64,000 bases of DNA from Symbiodinium natans (GCA_905221605.1 CAJNDS010000097.1:142985-206984), one strand, 5' to 3'; counted from the first letter of the stretch, positions 34,253 through 46,021 are shown. Numbers and translations are program-made. The notes: generated from the letters alone by a model not told the origin.

Positions 34253-34664
34253 GCGACACTCGGCCGCACATCCACCCTGAAGCTTCCGTGATCGGTCTCT
34301 GGCAGTTGTGCCTGTTCAGGGTGTGAAGAGCCAGACGGTGATCGCTTCATCGCCTCACTGCAGTGTGCAGCGGTGCAGCTTCCCGGAGAAAAATGCGAAA
34401 GCGCTTCCACAGATTTCCCCAGCTTCGAACGCAACATGATGCTCCAACATGGTACGCTCGTGCTACGCTTCTGCCTCACGCACCCTCGAGGCATCGGATG
34501 TCCACATGTCTGGCTGCGCAGCGTTGGCTCGCCCGCACACTTTTTGAGAGCTGCACTTGTCCAGCAAGGGCCGGAGCCTCATTGCTCTTTGGGGGCTAGG
34601 ATCCTTGTGTCCAGGACAGATGGCAGCTGGCAAGTTGTTGCTCAGGCTGCTTGCTACCAGCACA

Positions 34665-35453
34665 ATGGCCCGCCGAAGCAGCTCCGTTCTCCTTGCCGCC
34701 GCTCTGATGGCGGCAGTGGCCGGAGCCTTTGGGCGATTCGGTGTGGTAGCTGGTAAGATTTGCGGGTCGTGTCTCATTGATGCGAGGCCTTCTGGGGCTT
34801 CTCCTGCTTCGTGGCACCCAAGGGCGAGCCCGCGACTTTGTTGATGGATGTCGCCGTCAAGAGGCACACACCGTGCCTCACACCACCCGCACTTTTTCAG
34901 ATGTTTCTATCATGGCCTAAGGCCCGTCGTGGAGCAGCCGCAGTTGCGAGGGCAGGTGCTCCGAGCATGGCGCTGTGCACTTCCATGCGCTTCCATACGC
35001 GACTCGGTGTGATAATCACATGCTGGTGTTGTTGTGCTCCCACGGCACAGGCGCCCGTGGAAGCAGCACTGCTTGGAGCCGCCGCCGCGGTCGAAGACCT
35101 GGAACAATGGATGGGGGCGGGCAGACCGCACTCTTCGTCGGAGATGCACTTGGTGAAATGTGGTGTGCCGAGGCCGTGCCGCAGGTTGCTCTGGCGGGCA
35201 ACTCCGGCTATGCTCTGCTCCAGCTTGGATGGGTCCGCGACTCAGAGCCGATGGGCGCCGCATGGGGGGCCTGGCGACGGATAGCAGTAGCACCTAGGCC
35301 GTCTTCATCATCAGCCTGGGGCCGGCGGTGCTGTTCTGGATCTACTTCAACAAGTGCGGGCGCCCGGTGCTCTCGCATGCTGCCTCCTCTGGCGTCTGCC
35401 TTCGTATCTTCGCAATTCTTCGCACATTGTGTGACAGGCCGGAGCTTCTATGA
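34665..35453 (+). CDS. Small plastid-type membrane protein, array copy 5 (last)
   Basis: First exon 34665-34745, exon 5 35298-35359, last exon 35438-35453. The sequence matches the array up to about 35369 and then diverges completely. Even so, after a different 78-nt intron the same final residues follow an AG: G, then CCG GAG CTT CTA TGA, which is PELL with three silent changes. This independent conservation is the best evidence for the whole gene model. Intron 1 starts GT as in copy 4; intron 2 has one private change (GGTGTGATAATC). Confidence 0.75.
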
Positions 35454-37419
35454 ACCAAGTGCAGCCCAGCTCTCGGCCAATAGGCTTGGGAGCCCAATGC
35501 CGAAAGTTAGGCCTAAAGGCATGCGCCCAGTTCGCAGTTCAACTGTGACTTTTTCCTTGAGGCGCCTGTGCCATGTAGAAGGTTGCAACTTGCTGCTCAA
35601 ATCTGAAGCTGCGACGAGTTGCTTTGACTGGGCACGAGCAGGTTTTATTTGGACACCCAGTGCCTTACTGGGCATGTGACCAGTGAAACCCGAGAGAATG
35701 AACGTCCTCGAGGAATTTCCAATCAGATGAAACACTCAGCGGCAAGGGTCAAAACAGCGGGAGCAGTGAGGAGAGCAGTGAGGAGAGCAGTGAGGAGAGC
35801 AGTGAGGAGAGCTGAGGGAGAGCTGAGGAGAGCGGTGAGAAGAGTCGTGAGGAGAGCTGTGCTGGGTGCTCAAAAGCGAAGGGAGTACGTGTGCTGTTGA
35901 GTCTTGGCTCGAATCGTGGAGAGCCCCCGCAAGGCGCTAGGGCCGGGCAGATGAGATGACTTTGAGATGACCTTGCATTGAGCTGAGAGTGCGAGGGGCG
36001 CAAGGAGCCCTTGGGAGCTGCAGGCGCCGCATCTGCCTGTCCTAACCCTGTGGACTTGCGGAGCTGACCGTGGCGGAGCTTTCAGCTTCGGCATGGTCAT
36101 TGGCATCGCAAAGGTAGCCAAGCGCCAGCTTGCTGAATAACACCGGGGAAGCTGCTCTGCCGAGAATCCAAGCTGGAGAGCTTGCGCCAAAGCACCTGGC
36201 GATCACTGCGCAAGCGCCTGCCCGCCTGGACCAGAAGCGCAGACCTCTGGCTGGGGCCCCGGGCTCCAAGAGTTCCCATTGCAACTCCAAGTCGCTAAGA
36301 GCCGTCCATGGCCGCTCTCTGCATGGCACACATCGCGGTGCTGTGGGGAGGCCGGTGCTGCCACAGCTGCAGTCGCTTTGAAGGCTCCTGATTCCAGCAC
36401 GAGACTTGAGCTCAGCTTGCAGTGTGCTTGAGGAAGAGACTGCACTCAGAGATGCTCGGAGAAAGAGACTTTTTCTGACTATATTGACTATGCATACCAT
36501 ACCCATAGCGAGTCAAAGCTCAGGGGATCTCTCAAACATCCTGCGAGCACGCGCGCGGCCAGAAGCTTGAGGATGAGTTGAATGATGAATGCAGCAGCTT
36601 GGGCTAGCAATGTTCTAAGGCTCCTGTTTCGGAATGAAGACGTGCAGGAGCACAGGCGTGGTGTCTGTTCTGCTCTGAACTAGCATGACGCTGGTCAGGA
36701 AGCAATTGCTCGAGAAGTTGTCCTCCAAGGCTGCAGCGGACAGGTCATCCAGAGCTTGATTGAAGCCACTTCCGTGACCCCGTCGAGCAGCCCATCTCGG
36801 GCCCCTGATGCTCGGTAGCTTGGTAGCTTGCACAGCACGTTGAATTGCATGAACGTGCTTGGCATTGCTTTGGCCACATTAGCAAGCTGCAAGGCTCTGC
36901 TGCAGCCTCATGGCCATAACTATTTAGCCGATCCAGGGTGAATAGATGGCCAGTCATACAGCCGGCTGAAGGGTTGCACTTGGAAGATCGACCGATCTTG
37001 ACCGCATCTCTTGAGTCAGACAACTGTAGCTTTTCTCCGCAATATGTGAAATGGTAGCTGCGCTGGGAGCGCACGCTCATGAGCCGGCGGACCAGGCTGG
37101 CAAAGCCAGGACGGAGGCAAGGCCCTCCCCGACAAACCTTCAAAGTACGGTCTATGATGCCTTAAAGCACACATCTTTGAATGTGAAGCGCAAGCCACGC
37201 TGCTGAAACTCACTTGCGAGGACGCACAAGGAAACCGAGGTCGAGGCTGGACTTCGAACCATCATTTAGACAAGCTGCTGCGATTCTGTCACCAGCCCGG
37301 CAGGCTGATGGACAAGAAGAGACTGCGCGAGACGGACCTGTTCTCAGTACAGACCCGCACGTGCAAGGCAATGTACTGCTCAGACTCATGTGTAGCAAAC
37401 CTGACGGCGCAAGTCCAAG
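35454..37419. other. Region between array and NOP4-like gene, no firm gene
   Basis: Contains a GAGAGCAGTGAG repeat and several frames. A minus-strand frame ending at 36615 (VMLVQSRTDTTPVLLHVFIP) looks protein-like, as do + strand frames over the same bases (RKQLLEKLSSKAAA at 36690). I could not chain either to further exons. Confidence 0.35.
35758..35860. repeat. GAGAGCAGTGAG 12-base repeat
   Basis: About eight imperfect units of AGCAGTGAGGAG with later AGCTGAG variants. Confidence 0.85.
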
Positions 37420-40400
37420 GCGATGCCACCAGCGTTTTTGTCCGAGGGCTTCCCGAGGGAACAACGGACCGTAAAGCAAGCAAAACCAATTTGATGTGCA
37501 ACTCGACACTTGCAATCACAAGCCACCGTCGAGGACAGAGATCTCCGAGTCTTCTTAGAGGCTGACAGTGGCGCCAAGTGTAGCATGCCAAGTGTAGCAT
37601 GCCGAGTGCGCGTGACTTGATGACGTGCAGCCGCTACCACTGACAGGCCCGAGTGGGAGCTGTTCACACATGCTTCATCATTCGAGATGCTCGATGCTGA
37701 GTGTGCTGGCGGTTCTTGCATTTCACAATATTACTTTTTCGTTGCTTGCTCTCCATCGCTCCCTCAAGATGTGCATCGTTGAAGGAAGACGCTAACATCA
37801 GGTCCTGTCAATGTGGAACTTGCGTTCAACAAAAACTGTAAGGCTCTGGTGGGGGTCCTGTGCTAAAGCAAATGCTTTCTCAGAAGGCGCCAGTCGAGGG
37901 GCAACCTGTGCTTGGCAGGGAATGAAGTGGCTCGCAAAATGGCAGTGTAAAGGGTGCGGTGTTGCCCAGTCCCCCCCCACCGCTGTGGGTGGGTTGGTTA
38001 GGGTGTTAAGAATTGAGGGTTTAGGGTTTTCAAGGTTTTGTGCGTGTTGCGTAGGCGACTGAAGGGGGGGTACCATGTGGGGGGGGGGGGATACCATGAG
38101 GGGGTCAAGAAAGGCGGACACGGGAGCCCAGCCTTGTCTTCAACTGACCAAGAGCCCAGAATAGAAGAAAGGAGACATGAAAGGAGCCCAACGTCAGCCC
38201 GGCCGACCCAAGCGTAAGTCGTCTCGTTTGCTGGAACTGTGTTTGTTTATAGAACGCTTCGCGTGTGGTAGTACCTTTGCTGTATGTGCTCCGCCACAGC
38301 TAGCTTCCTACTCGAGGGACCGGGGGAAGCAAGCTTTGCGAAACCCTCCACAAGCTGAACCATTTTCGCTTGGTGCCAGGTGCAACGTGCAAAAGCAAAA
38401 TTGTCCGATCTGTTTCGCCTGGTTTCGATCCAGTTCGCTCCCTGCTCCAGTTCCAGTCGCATGATCCCCACGTGATGCGTGGAGGTAGAAGTTCTGGGTC
38501 TTGTGTCTTGTCATGTTTGTCTCGGGTGGGCTAGGCACGGCTCGAAATAGCACGGCCGCTCGAAATAGCACGGCCTCTCTGTCAAGATGGTGTGAAGGTG
38601 GGGTGACCAGCCAAGGGCTTCGAACGGTGGCTTAGAATGATGTCGGTGGTCTGCTGAGACGGGAAGGGATGATACCTTTGGGCATCAGAGCCCCAACCCT
38701 GCGTGTTTACCATCACGTGCCATCCACTTCCCAATCCCTTTCGATGCAAACATCATGCGTTCTCAGCCGCTACTCCAGCGCCAGCGGCAGTGTTCTCGTG
38801 CGTGTTGAACAGTGTGCTGACCCATAACCAACATAACCAGCAACCAGCAAAGGACTATGGCATTGCGAAGTTCCACAAGGAGGAGGAGACCGACCTGGGA
38901 AGCAAGTTCTGTATATGGCGTGCCGGCAAACCATGTTTGCCTTAACCAGGATGCCCGCCGATGCCTGCAGGAACAGCTGAGCACTTGTTTCGGTTTTTGT
39001 CATGTTTTTGTCTTGGTGACCCTGCGGGAGCTTTGAAGCAATGACGTGGTTCGGGAGCTTTGGAAGATCGCATGGTGCAGGAATTGCACGGTTCCGACTT
39101 CAATGGCTCCACATTGAAAATCCAAGCTGGGAAGCCGAAGCGGTGCGCTGTCAGAGAACAAGTACGCGTGCACACGTGTAGTAGTATGTGCTTGCAGTAT
39201 CTCGTGGTGCTGCTCCGAGCGCAGGGGCGGATCTACCAAAGGCAAACAGACAGATGCCATATCGGACATGAATCAGGACTCGGCCGTAGAACGCGGAGCG
39301 TTGCGATTTTGTGAGATGAGTTCTTGGCAGGAAGCCAAGGGTTTGTTGCATTTGCGCAGCATCCAGCTGAGTGGCGTACCGCAGGGAGCCTCAGAAAGCC
39401 TCAGGGAGAGCTTTTGGATGAAGCGTTGTGTTACTCGCAGTTCGCTGCAAGTGCTGCTTTCTGTGATGCTCCATGTCATGCTGTTCTCAGCCCTAGGCCA
39501 AAAACCACAAAGGAGGATCTTCACAAGTGGGTGGAGGAGTGCGGGAGTTTTCTGCCTGTGAGCTCTCTTATGCTTTTCCCCCCCGGTCACCCCAATGCAA
39601 GGAAAAGCTTCCCGGTGGGTGTGGCATCGAGGCGGGGAAGTTGTTCGGCACACTCCACGTGTATCACCACAGTAGCATGCCATGCTACGAGTGCCATGAG
39701 TGCTGTGCGGATGGCAGAAGAAGCGGACGGAGTGAGTTGTTTGCAATGCTTCCGGATATCCGAGGCTGTTCGCCGGATCATGGGCAAGACTGGCCACTTT
39801 ACCATCTCCTTTCGGAAGGATGCCAGCAGCCAACAACGCAAAGACTGTTCAGTCGCTTCTCGTTGGCAGCTGCAGTCTGGACTGCACCCTTTTGCCCATA
39901 GCCGGCCTTCGCGTGAGTACATCGGACACTCGCACACGATGCTCACCTCCGTGCTGGTATGCACTTCCCCCCAACTCTTCCCCGCCGGTTTGATTGCCAT
40001 CGATGGCTGTCGATGGCCATGAGATAACGTCCTGACCTTCTAGCACCTCACAATGATGCATGCAGAAGGCAGCACACGACACGGAGCGCACGGAGCGCAC
40101 GCGCGCATGCAAAGGAAGACACGTGTCGTGAGCAGCTTTGATGCTCGTTACATCATAGCTTGTCCAACGATGTGAAGGATCAGAATGCCCGGCGAGCGCC
40201 CTTGACTCAGCTTCAGTCGACTTGTTTGTTAGCCGCACGGCCAAACATCAAAGGCGAGGAGTTTCAAGAAGGAGCGACACTGCACACGGTGCTTCAGACT
40301 GCAGGCTTGAAAGCCTCAGCGGGGCCGACATGAACGGTGCCTCTGGCTCAAGTCTTGAGGAATCCGGTACTCCTGTTGTGTTCATGTGCCGTGAAGTCAG

Positions 40401-40875
40401 GACACACCGTTACTGCCTCTTTGCGAGCCTTAGAGCTGAGTCGTCAGAGCAGCAAGGCACCTAAGTCAGGGTTTCCTTAGGGGGCTTACGAGGGCTTCAA
40501 GGGCGCTTAGAGTCCTCGTTTTTGTTGCTTTCGGTGTTTCCAGCAACTCTCGGGCCTCTGACTTCGGACTCGCAGGCTGGGCGACTGATCGTGCGCAACT
40601 TGTCCTTCGATGCCAGGGAGTTCCTTGGAGAAAAAGAACCGTAAACATCCGTAAACACAGTGCAGTAAGCACTCTCTGTTCAACTGTTCTGACGAAGTGC
40701 AGCCCGGATGAACCAAGGAAACACCTTCGAAAGGCGCTTCGGTTGACACAGCTGATCGGTTGTCTTTAAAGACTTTGCCAATGTTTGGAATCGTGCTCCT
40801 GTCCTGATTCACATGTAGCTGTAGAAGGTTTTCGAGCAGTTGGGCGAGTTGGCAGACGTCCATTTGCCTGCCAAG
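37420..40875 (+). CDS. NOP4/RBM28-like protein, 5' exon block (RRM1 and first half of RRM2)
   Basis: RRM1 is built from 37420-37470 (SVFVRGLPEGTTD), 37523-37560 (VEDRDLRVFLE), 37647-37688 (RVGAVHTCFIIRD), 38853-38898 (DYGIAKFHKEEETDL, the RNP1 strand) and 39058-39161 (MVQELHGSDFNGSTLKI); phases agree throughout. RRM2 begins with 40544 or 40576 to 40619 (GRLIVRNLSFDAR), 40703-40733 (DEPRKHLRK) and 40828-40875 (VFEQLGELADVHLPAK). Donors are GT, GC, GC, GA, GT, GT, GC and GA. Family knowledge: NOP4/RBM28 is a nucleolar protein needed for 60S ribosome assembly, with RRMs of this order and sequence style. Segments at 39339-39440 (GFVAFAQHPAEWR) and 39500-39545 (TKEDLHKWVEECG) may be linker exons. 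The start codon is not identified. Confidence 0.75.
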
Positions 40876-41049
40876 GACCATGATACGCTTGTTATCAGCA
40901 GTTGTCAGCTTTCATGTGAAGAGCCCTGCGGTATCCATGGAGCAGATGCGTAGCAAGGAGTTGTTCCTTGCGAGCTCATTTCCCGGTTCTTGTCAGGTTT
41001 ATTGGCTCCCTCAGGAAGCTAGGATGACTCTCCGCCTGTCCTAGCTGCG

Positions 41050-44000
41050 CATGGTGGGAGATGCCCTTGCAGATCTGCAGAGGCGGAGGCCCGGGCTGCT
41101 TACATGGAGTTCGCGCGGAAACTGTTCAAATTCCCGCGCCCTGGAATCGCAGAATCGCAGGAGACTACCTCTCCGAGAAGTACCAGGAGTTGGCCAGTGG
41201 ATCTTCGAAAGAGGCATGTGACCTCTTCGTCGAAGCAGAGGACCTCCTCGGCCAGGAGCAGTATGCTTCGTGCCTCCCAAAGCATCCTTTTCACACACAA
41301 TGCTTGAAAGCCTCGGCTTCGAGGGCTTTGGGTCCTTAGCCCTTAGCTAGTTACACACACGATCCACGTGGGGCCAATGTTGGCCGAGGCTGAAGCGGCT
41401 GAAAAGGGCCGGGCAGCTCTGAAGGCCTTCCGGGCCGCAGGCAGTGCTGGCGCCGCTGATGCAGCCCGACTGGTGGAGCCCTTAGTACTACATAGACATG
41501 CTGGTAAGAGACTCCTTTGGACCGCTTGCACACGTTTGCACACATGTGCGCGCATGTGCACAGCAATCCACAGACAATTCGCACTTGGATGTTCCGAGAG
41601 GTGGTGAAGGCCTTGGTCGGAGATGGGGACCATGCCAGCGCACAAGAGCTGGCGAAAGAGGAACTTGCCAGATACAGGGAGGCCCAATCCGCATGTTATC
41701 TCTTCTTACACGCTGTCTTTGCCATTCTCCTTGAGCCCCAGCTCATGTGCCCAGACTGGAGACAAGATTGGCGAAGCCAAGATGCTGACTTCCTGTGGCG
41801 AAGCCAACTCCGGAAAGGAAGGGAAGGCGAAGGCACGCTGGTAATGAAGCCTGCTTAGGTCACAAGTTCTTGCAGCTGCCGGATTGCGCAAGATCATGTC
41901 TTCGGCTGTCAGACCATGTCAGACGTGTAATGGCTTCGGTGTTCATGGCACAATGTCCAAGCCCAGGCAGAGGCCATTGGATCCGTTAAAGAAGCGAGGT
42001 CCATCTTCAGGAACCAAAAGTCCAAGGAGTGGGAGGTGGCCGGCTTTGCACGCTGCACTCTACCATCTCAATCACTCTGTCAGCAGTGGTATGGCATCGG
42101 TTTCCAGGCAAAAGCACTGCTCACCCTGGCCGGTATCAACATGGGGAAGGACTCGGATCTGGGAGCTGTTGAGACAGCCCTCAAAAATGCGACTGAAGCG
42201 CACCTCTGCCGGAGCAGGTGATATGAGAGATTCGGAGACAGCTGCTTTCTTACTTGACAGCCAAGGCGGGACATATGCCAAGAGTTCGATGACAAGCGCA
42301 TCGAGGACTGGTCACAGCAGTCTCCATGGACAGAGCTGGCTGTAGCATGGCAGTTGCCGGCGGCCGAGAAGTACACCTACCTATACTCCTACCTCTGCAC
42401 AGTTCATCTACCATGCAGCGTGCACATCCCGGTTCATTGCTAAGAGAAGAGTGCGGTAGAATCATGTCATGTTCGGGGCATGCTATAGGCCCACAAGAGG
42501 GCACGCTGTGATGTAGTGACCAGTGTAGTGAAGAGAGACTGTGGCGCCTCTGCCAGGCCGAATGCCTCTTTGCGATGGCAGAGGCTCGTGGTATCGTATC
42601 GTCACCCGATGATGCGCTCGATGCAGCAGACGAAGCGATGGACCTCTATTTGGAGTTGAGAGAGACTTGGAGCCAACATGACCTTTGGAAGTGGCAAAGT
42701 TGTTCTTGTTTTTCAGAAGATTGCAACAATGATTGACAAAAAGTACTGACAATGTCTGCAGCAAAGGATAAGCGCATGGAAGCTCGCGTGCTCATGCAGC
42801 CGGGAATGCGAACCATAGCAACCTTTGTAATTGCTTTGCCAACCCGATTCGACAGAGCGAAACTCTTTCGAAACGAGATTTTAGGGAGAGGATGTGAGTG
42901 CATGCCGCAAGGAGAATGTCGGAGTGGAACATCAAGCTCGGAGATCACGCCCGAGCTCTCTCCGATGCAGAAGATGCCCTTGAGATCTATCAAATGCTGC
43001 AGTCTTCGCAGGAGGTCAAGGCTGAAGCCTGTTTTATCCTGTTTCTGTGCAGTGCGTGAAGTCACGACTCGGTCGGAGAGTGCTGTACTCTTTTTTGTCT
43101 TGTCACGCTTTTTCAGCTTCTGTTGCCTGCCAGGCACTGCGAAGAGTCTTTGATGCCCACGTGGCCCGGAGTGACTTGCGAAAGGCTCGTCTCGTGGCCG
43201 CGGAAGCCTTGCGTCGCTTCCGCGAGCAGAACAACAAGTTGGCGCAGGTCGATGCTGTCCGCATGCTCGTAGAGCTTTATGTGAAGGCCAACCGGGTGGA
43301 GGAAGCATTGACGGCCGCCAAGCGTGGCATCACCGTATGCAAAGAGCTCGGAGATGTCGCAGCACAGGCTTCGTTGATGCTTGTGGTGGGGCGTGCGCGT
43401 CTGAGAATGGGCCAGCTGGACAAGGGCATTGCCATTGCACAGGATGCTTTCGCAATGTTGAAGAAGCTGTCCGTCACTCCGAAGATTTCGGAGGACAAAG
43501 TCGAAGCTATGCACATATTAGTGGAAGCCAACTACCACAGGGGCCACAAAGACGAAGCTTTAGACCTATCTCTTGAGTTTAAAGAGACCTTCGAGCAGCA
43601 AGAAGACATGGCCGCATTTGCGCATGCCCTGCTCATCTGCGCAACCCTGGAGTTCAAAAAAGGCAATGTTGAGCAGGCTGCAAGCTACAACTCCAAAGCT
43701 CAGAGCATTTTTAACGATGAAGGGCTCATGCCAGGCGAGGCGGACTCCATGAAGATGCAAGCGGAGATTGCGTGGAAGAAGAACGATTTTAAAAGTGCTA
43801 TCAGATTTGCTGAGAAGGGGCGCGCGTTATACAGGGAACTAGGAAAGACGGAGGGCGAGATCGCATGCATGTATATGATCTCGGAGAATGCGGTGCGGCT
43901 CTCTGTCAAGGAAGGGGCGAAAATCTTCGGTGAGGAGCCGATCCCGCGGCAAGCGCGCGATGCTCTGGAGAAGGGCATCAAGCTTGCTGAAGCCGGCATC

Positions 44001-45764
44001 AAGCTCGCCAAGAATACCGCGCTCGCAACAGCACCGGAGTTAATGGGATCGCTCCTGTGCGCCAGAGCTCAAGGCCTGACACTAAAAGCCCGATTTGAGG
44101 AGGCTTTGGCCTGTGCGGATGAGGCAGTGTTGATCTACAGAGATCTTCTGTGCTACCAGCTAGAGGCGAATGCCCTGATGCTCTCTTGTGACAACTTAAG
44201 GGCTCTCCAGCAAATAAGGGAGGCTGCCGAAGCTGCGGACGAAGCACTGGCGCTGTATCGTCACGTCCAGGATGATGCCGGTGAGAACCTGGCTATGGAA
44301 GTGATAGCAACGTTCCAGGAGTACATGCAGCAACAGGCACCACAGTTCATGCCACCGCCTCCAACGCAAGCTGGTGCAGCTCCTGGGCAAGTGCCTGTCT
44401 GGCTACAGCAGCAAGGCACTGATGGCCCACACGTGTGGGAAACAGGGTACGGGTACACCGTACATCACTGTGCTACGATACATCTAGTGTTGTTGAAGCT
44501 TTTTCAGTGCTCGTTTGTTCGGAGGCCTGCATTAATCTTCTATTCTTAAACGGGGCTTTCTTGGAGTTGCAGTTGGATACAGTTTTTATTAGTGGAAATG
44601 GAATGTTGGGGAAATGAATTTATGAATGAATGCACCATAAGACTCATGAATTTAGTGTTAACCGTTGATTGATCGCAGGCCCGGACATTAGCATTGCTAC
44701 AAAGTTTACCAGATGAAAGAGATGTGTGCGGCTGTGCGCCCTAAAGGCTATGTATCATTGAGGCTTTTTGCGCACGCATGGCATGACGTTGTAGTTCTGT
44801 TCGTTTATTCGTACATTCGCTTGTCTTCTATATCTTCATTCTGGTGTATTCTTGCTACGGGAAAGGGCCTTACTGACTTCCCGAATAAAAGGTTGGGTTT
44901 TGCGAAGACACTACTTTGATGACATCATGCTCCTTCTACGTTCAATTGCTGAGTCATGAAGTCACTCTTTGTGACCACAGCGTGAGTTTCTTCGACAGAC
45001 GCTCGCCAGGGTTTCGGGACTCGATACATTTTTCCCTGCTCATTTGCCGTGTGCAGGCCAAGATGGCCCTCCAGAAGCTGTGTCGCCAACATGTGTTGTT
45101 GCTTTGTGAAAGCATTGCCCGAGCACCGGCTACTGAGTTCGCAAGTAGAGCAGTCAAGAGCACAGGTTGTTGTGGACATGCCAGGCTGTTGCAAAGACAG
45201 CTCCTGCTCGAGGGCCAGCAGGACCCGCCCTTGACGTCAAGTCAGGTCTAAGCGTGGATGTGATCACCAACAAGGCAGGGCGCTCTGGTCAAGCATTCCC
45301 TCGGCCCCCCTTCGGTGAGCAGCTCCGTTCCCCAGGTGAAGGAGATCGCATTAAGAATCACTGGTGCAGATGATGGAGAGATCGAAGCGGACACGCCGCT
45401 CATGGAAGCAGGGCTCACCAGCAACTCCGTCCTTGCCTCAAATCTCAGCAGCAGCTTCATTGGCTGTCGCTGTCTTGTTCTGTTGTGGGAGGGTGTAAAG
45501 AAGTCCTTGCCTGCATGTTGATGAGGCTATTCTGATGCGTGATGCTGCTTGGACCGACACAAGGGATGAGTTCAAGGGCAAGTCTAGAGCATTTTGGCAG
45601 GTGTAGCTTCAGGGAATGCTGCCGTGATTCTGGCATCCAAGGAGATTTCCCAAGCCCTACCTGGTGTGCAGCTGCCTGTTACTCTCGTTTTTGATTACCC
45701 CTCTGTTTCTGCAATGACCGAGCTCATCATGCAGAGCACCGGAGGTGCAGCCATTGGTAACTGA
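41050..45764 (+). CDS. TPR-repeat protein with C-terminal acyl-carrier domain
   Basis: Short TPR exons run from about 41050 to 43041, among them YLSEKYQELASGSSKEA (41160), KAFRAAGSAGAADAARL (41420), VETALKNATEA (42160), AECLFAMAEARGI (42560) and HARALSDAEDALEIYQ (42930). One very long exon follows, 43134 to about 44446-44459, coding some 440 residues of TPR helices that end in a Pro/Gln-rich linker. After it come 45057 on and the carrier domain: 45336-45428 (VKEIALRITGA, then PLMEAGLTSNS) and about 45614-45764 (LPGVQLPVTLVFDYPSVSAM), closing with a TGA. The Ser of GLTS sits where the phosphopantetheine Ser of GLDSL lies in polyketide-synthase carriers. TPR plus carrier suggests a scaffold presenting acyl groups to partners, which is an inference. 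One junction inside the carrier domain is unresolved. The gene lies in a gap of the NOP4/RBM28-like coding sequence. Confidence 0.75.
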
Positions 45765-46021
45765 GGATCTCCACACTTAGGGGTAGAGGGGTTGCTGTCA
45801 AGTACTAGACTCTTCCGTGACGCGATCGTAGCAGCGTGGCTTGAAGCCCGCTTGGCTTGGCTTGGAGCTCGAGGACTAGATGTGGATTTGCAACGAAGCG
45901 CATTTCCAGCTTGATACTGTGGCTCGGGAAAAAGCGCCCACTGGCCTTGGACATTCACAAGATTTCACAAGACACAAGCTCATGTGCCATGGTTTGGCCA
46001 CTTGATGGTGAAGTCCTGCAG

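Larger units (their letters stand above)
30926..35369 (+). repeat. Tandem array, 1192-bp unit
   Basis: Start codons at 31089, 32281, 33473 and 34665 are exactly 1192 bp apart, and sequence between units is nearly identical, including a 412-bp spacer from stop to start. Homology begins near 30926 (CAGCGTTGGCTCGCC) and ends at about 35369. A fifth, upstream copy (29412 to about 30120) shares only the gene body. Such head-to-tail arrays are typical of highly expressed dinoflagellate genes. Confidence 0.95.

Noticed and set aside
29657-35293. Repeated frames of 114-165 codons on both strands inside the array
   Set aside because: They run through introns of the six-exon gene. Only the spliced model conserves the PELL end in the divergent last copy.
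36615-36833. Minus-strand frame ending VFIPKQEP
   Set aside because: It looks protein-like, but no neighbouring exons on that strand could be joined and + strand frames over the same bases are equally plausible.
37803-37850. GPVNVELAFNKN segment as the last strand of RRM1
   Set aside because: It resembles an RRM beta-5, but no RNP1 strand lies between it and 37688. The exons at 38853 and 39058 complete RRM1 in phase. It may be a chance match or a remnant.
40341-40350. GGCTCAAG as a spliced-leader relic
   Set aside because: Only eight bases match the end of the dinoflagellate spliced leader, with no extended leader sequence upstream; this is expected by chance.
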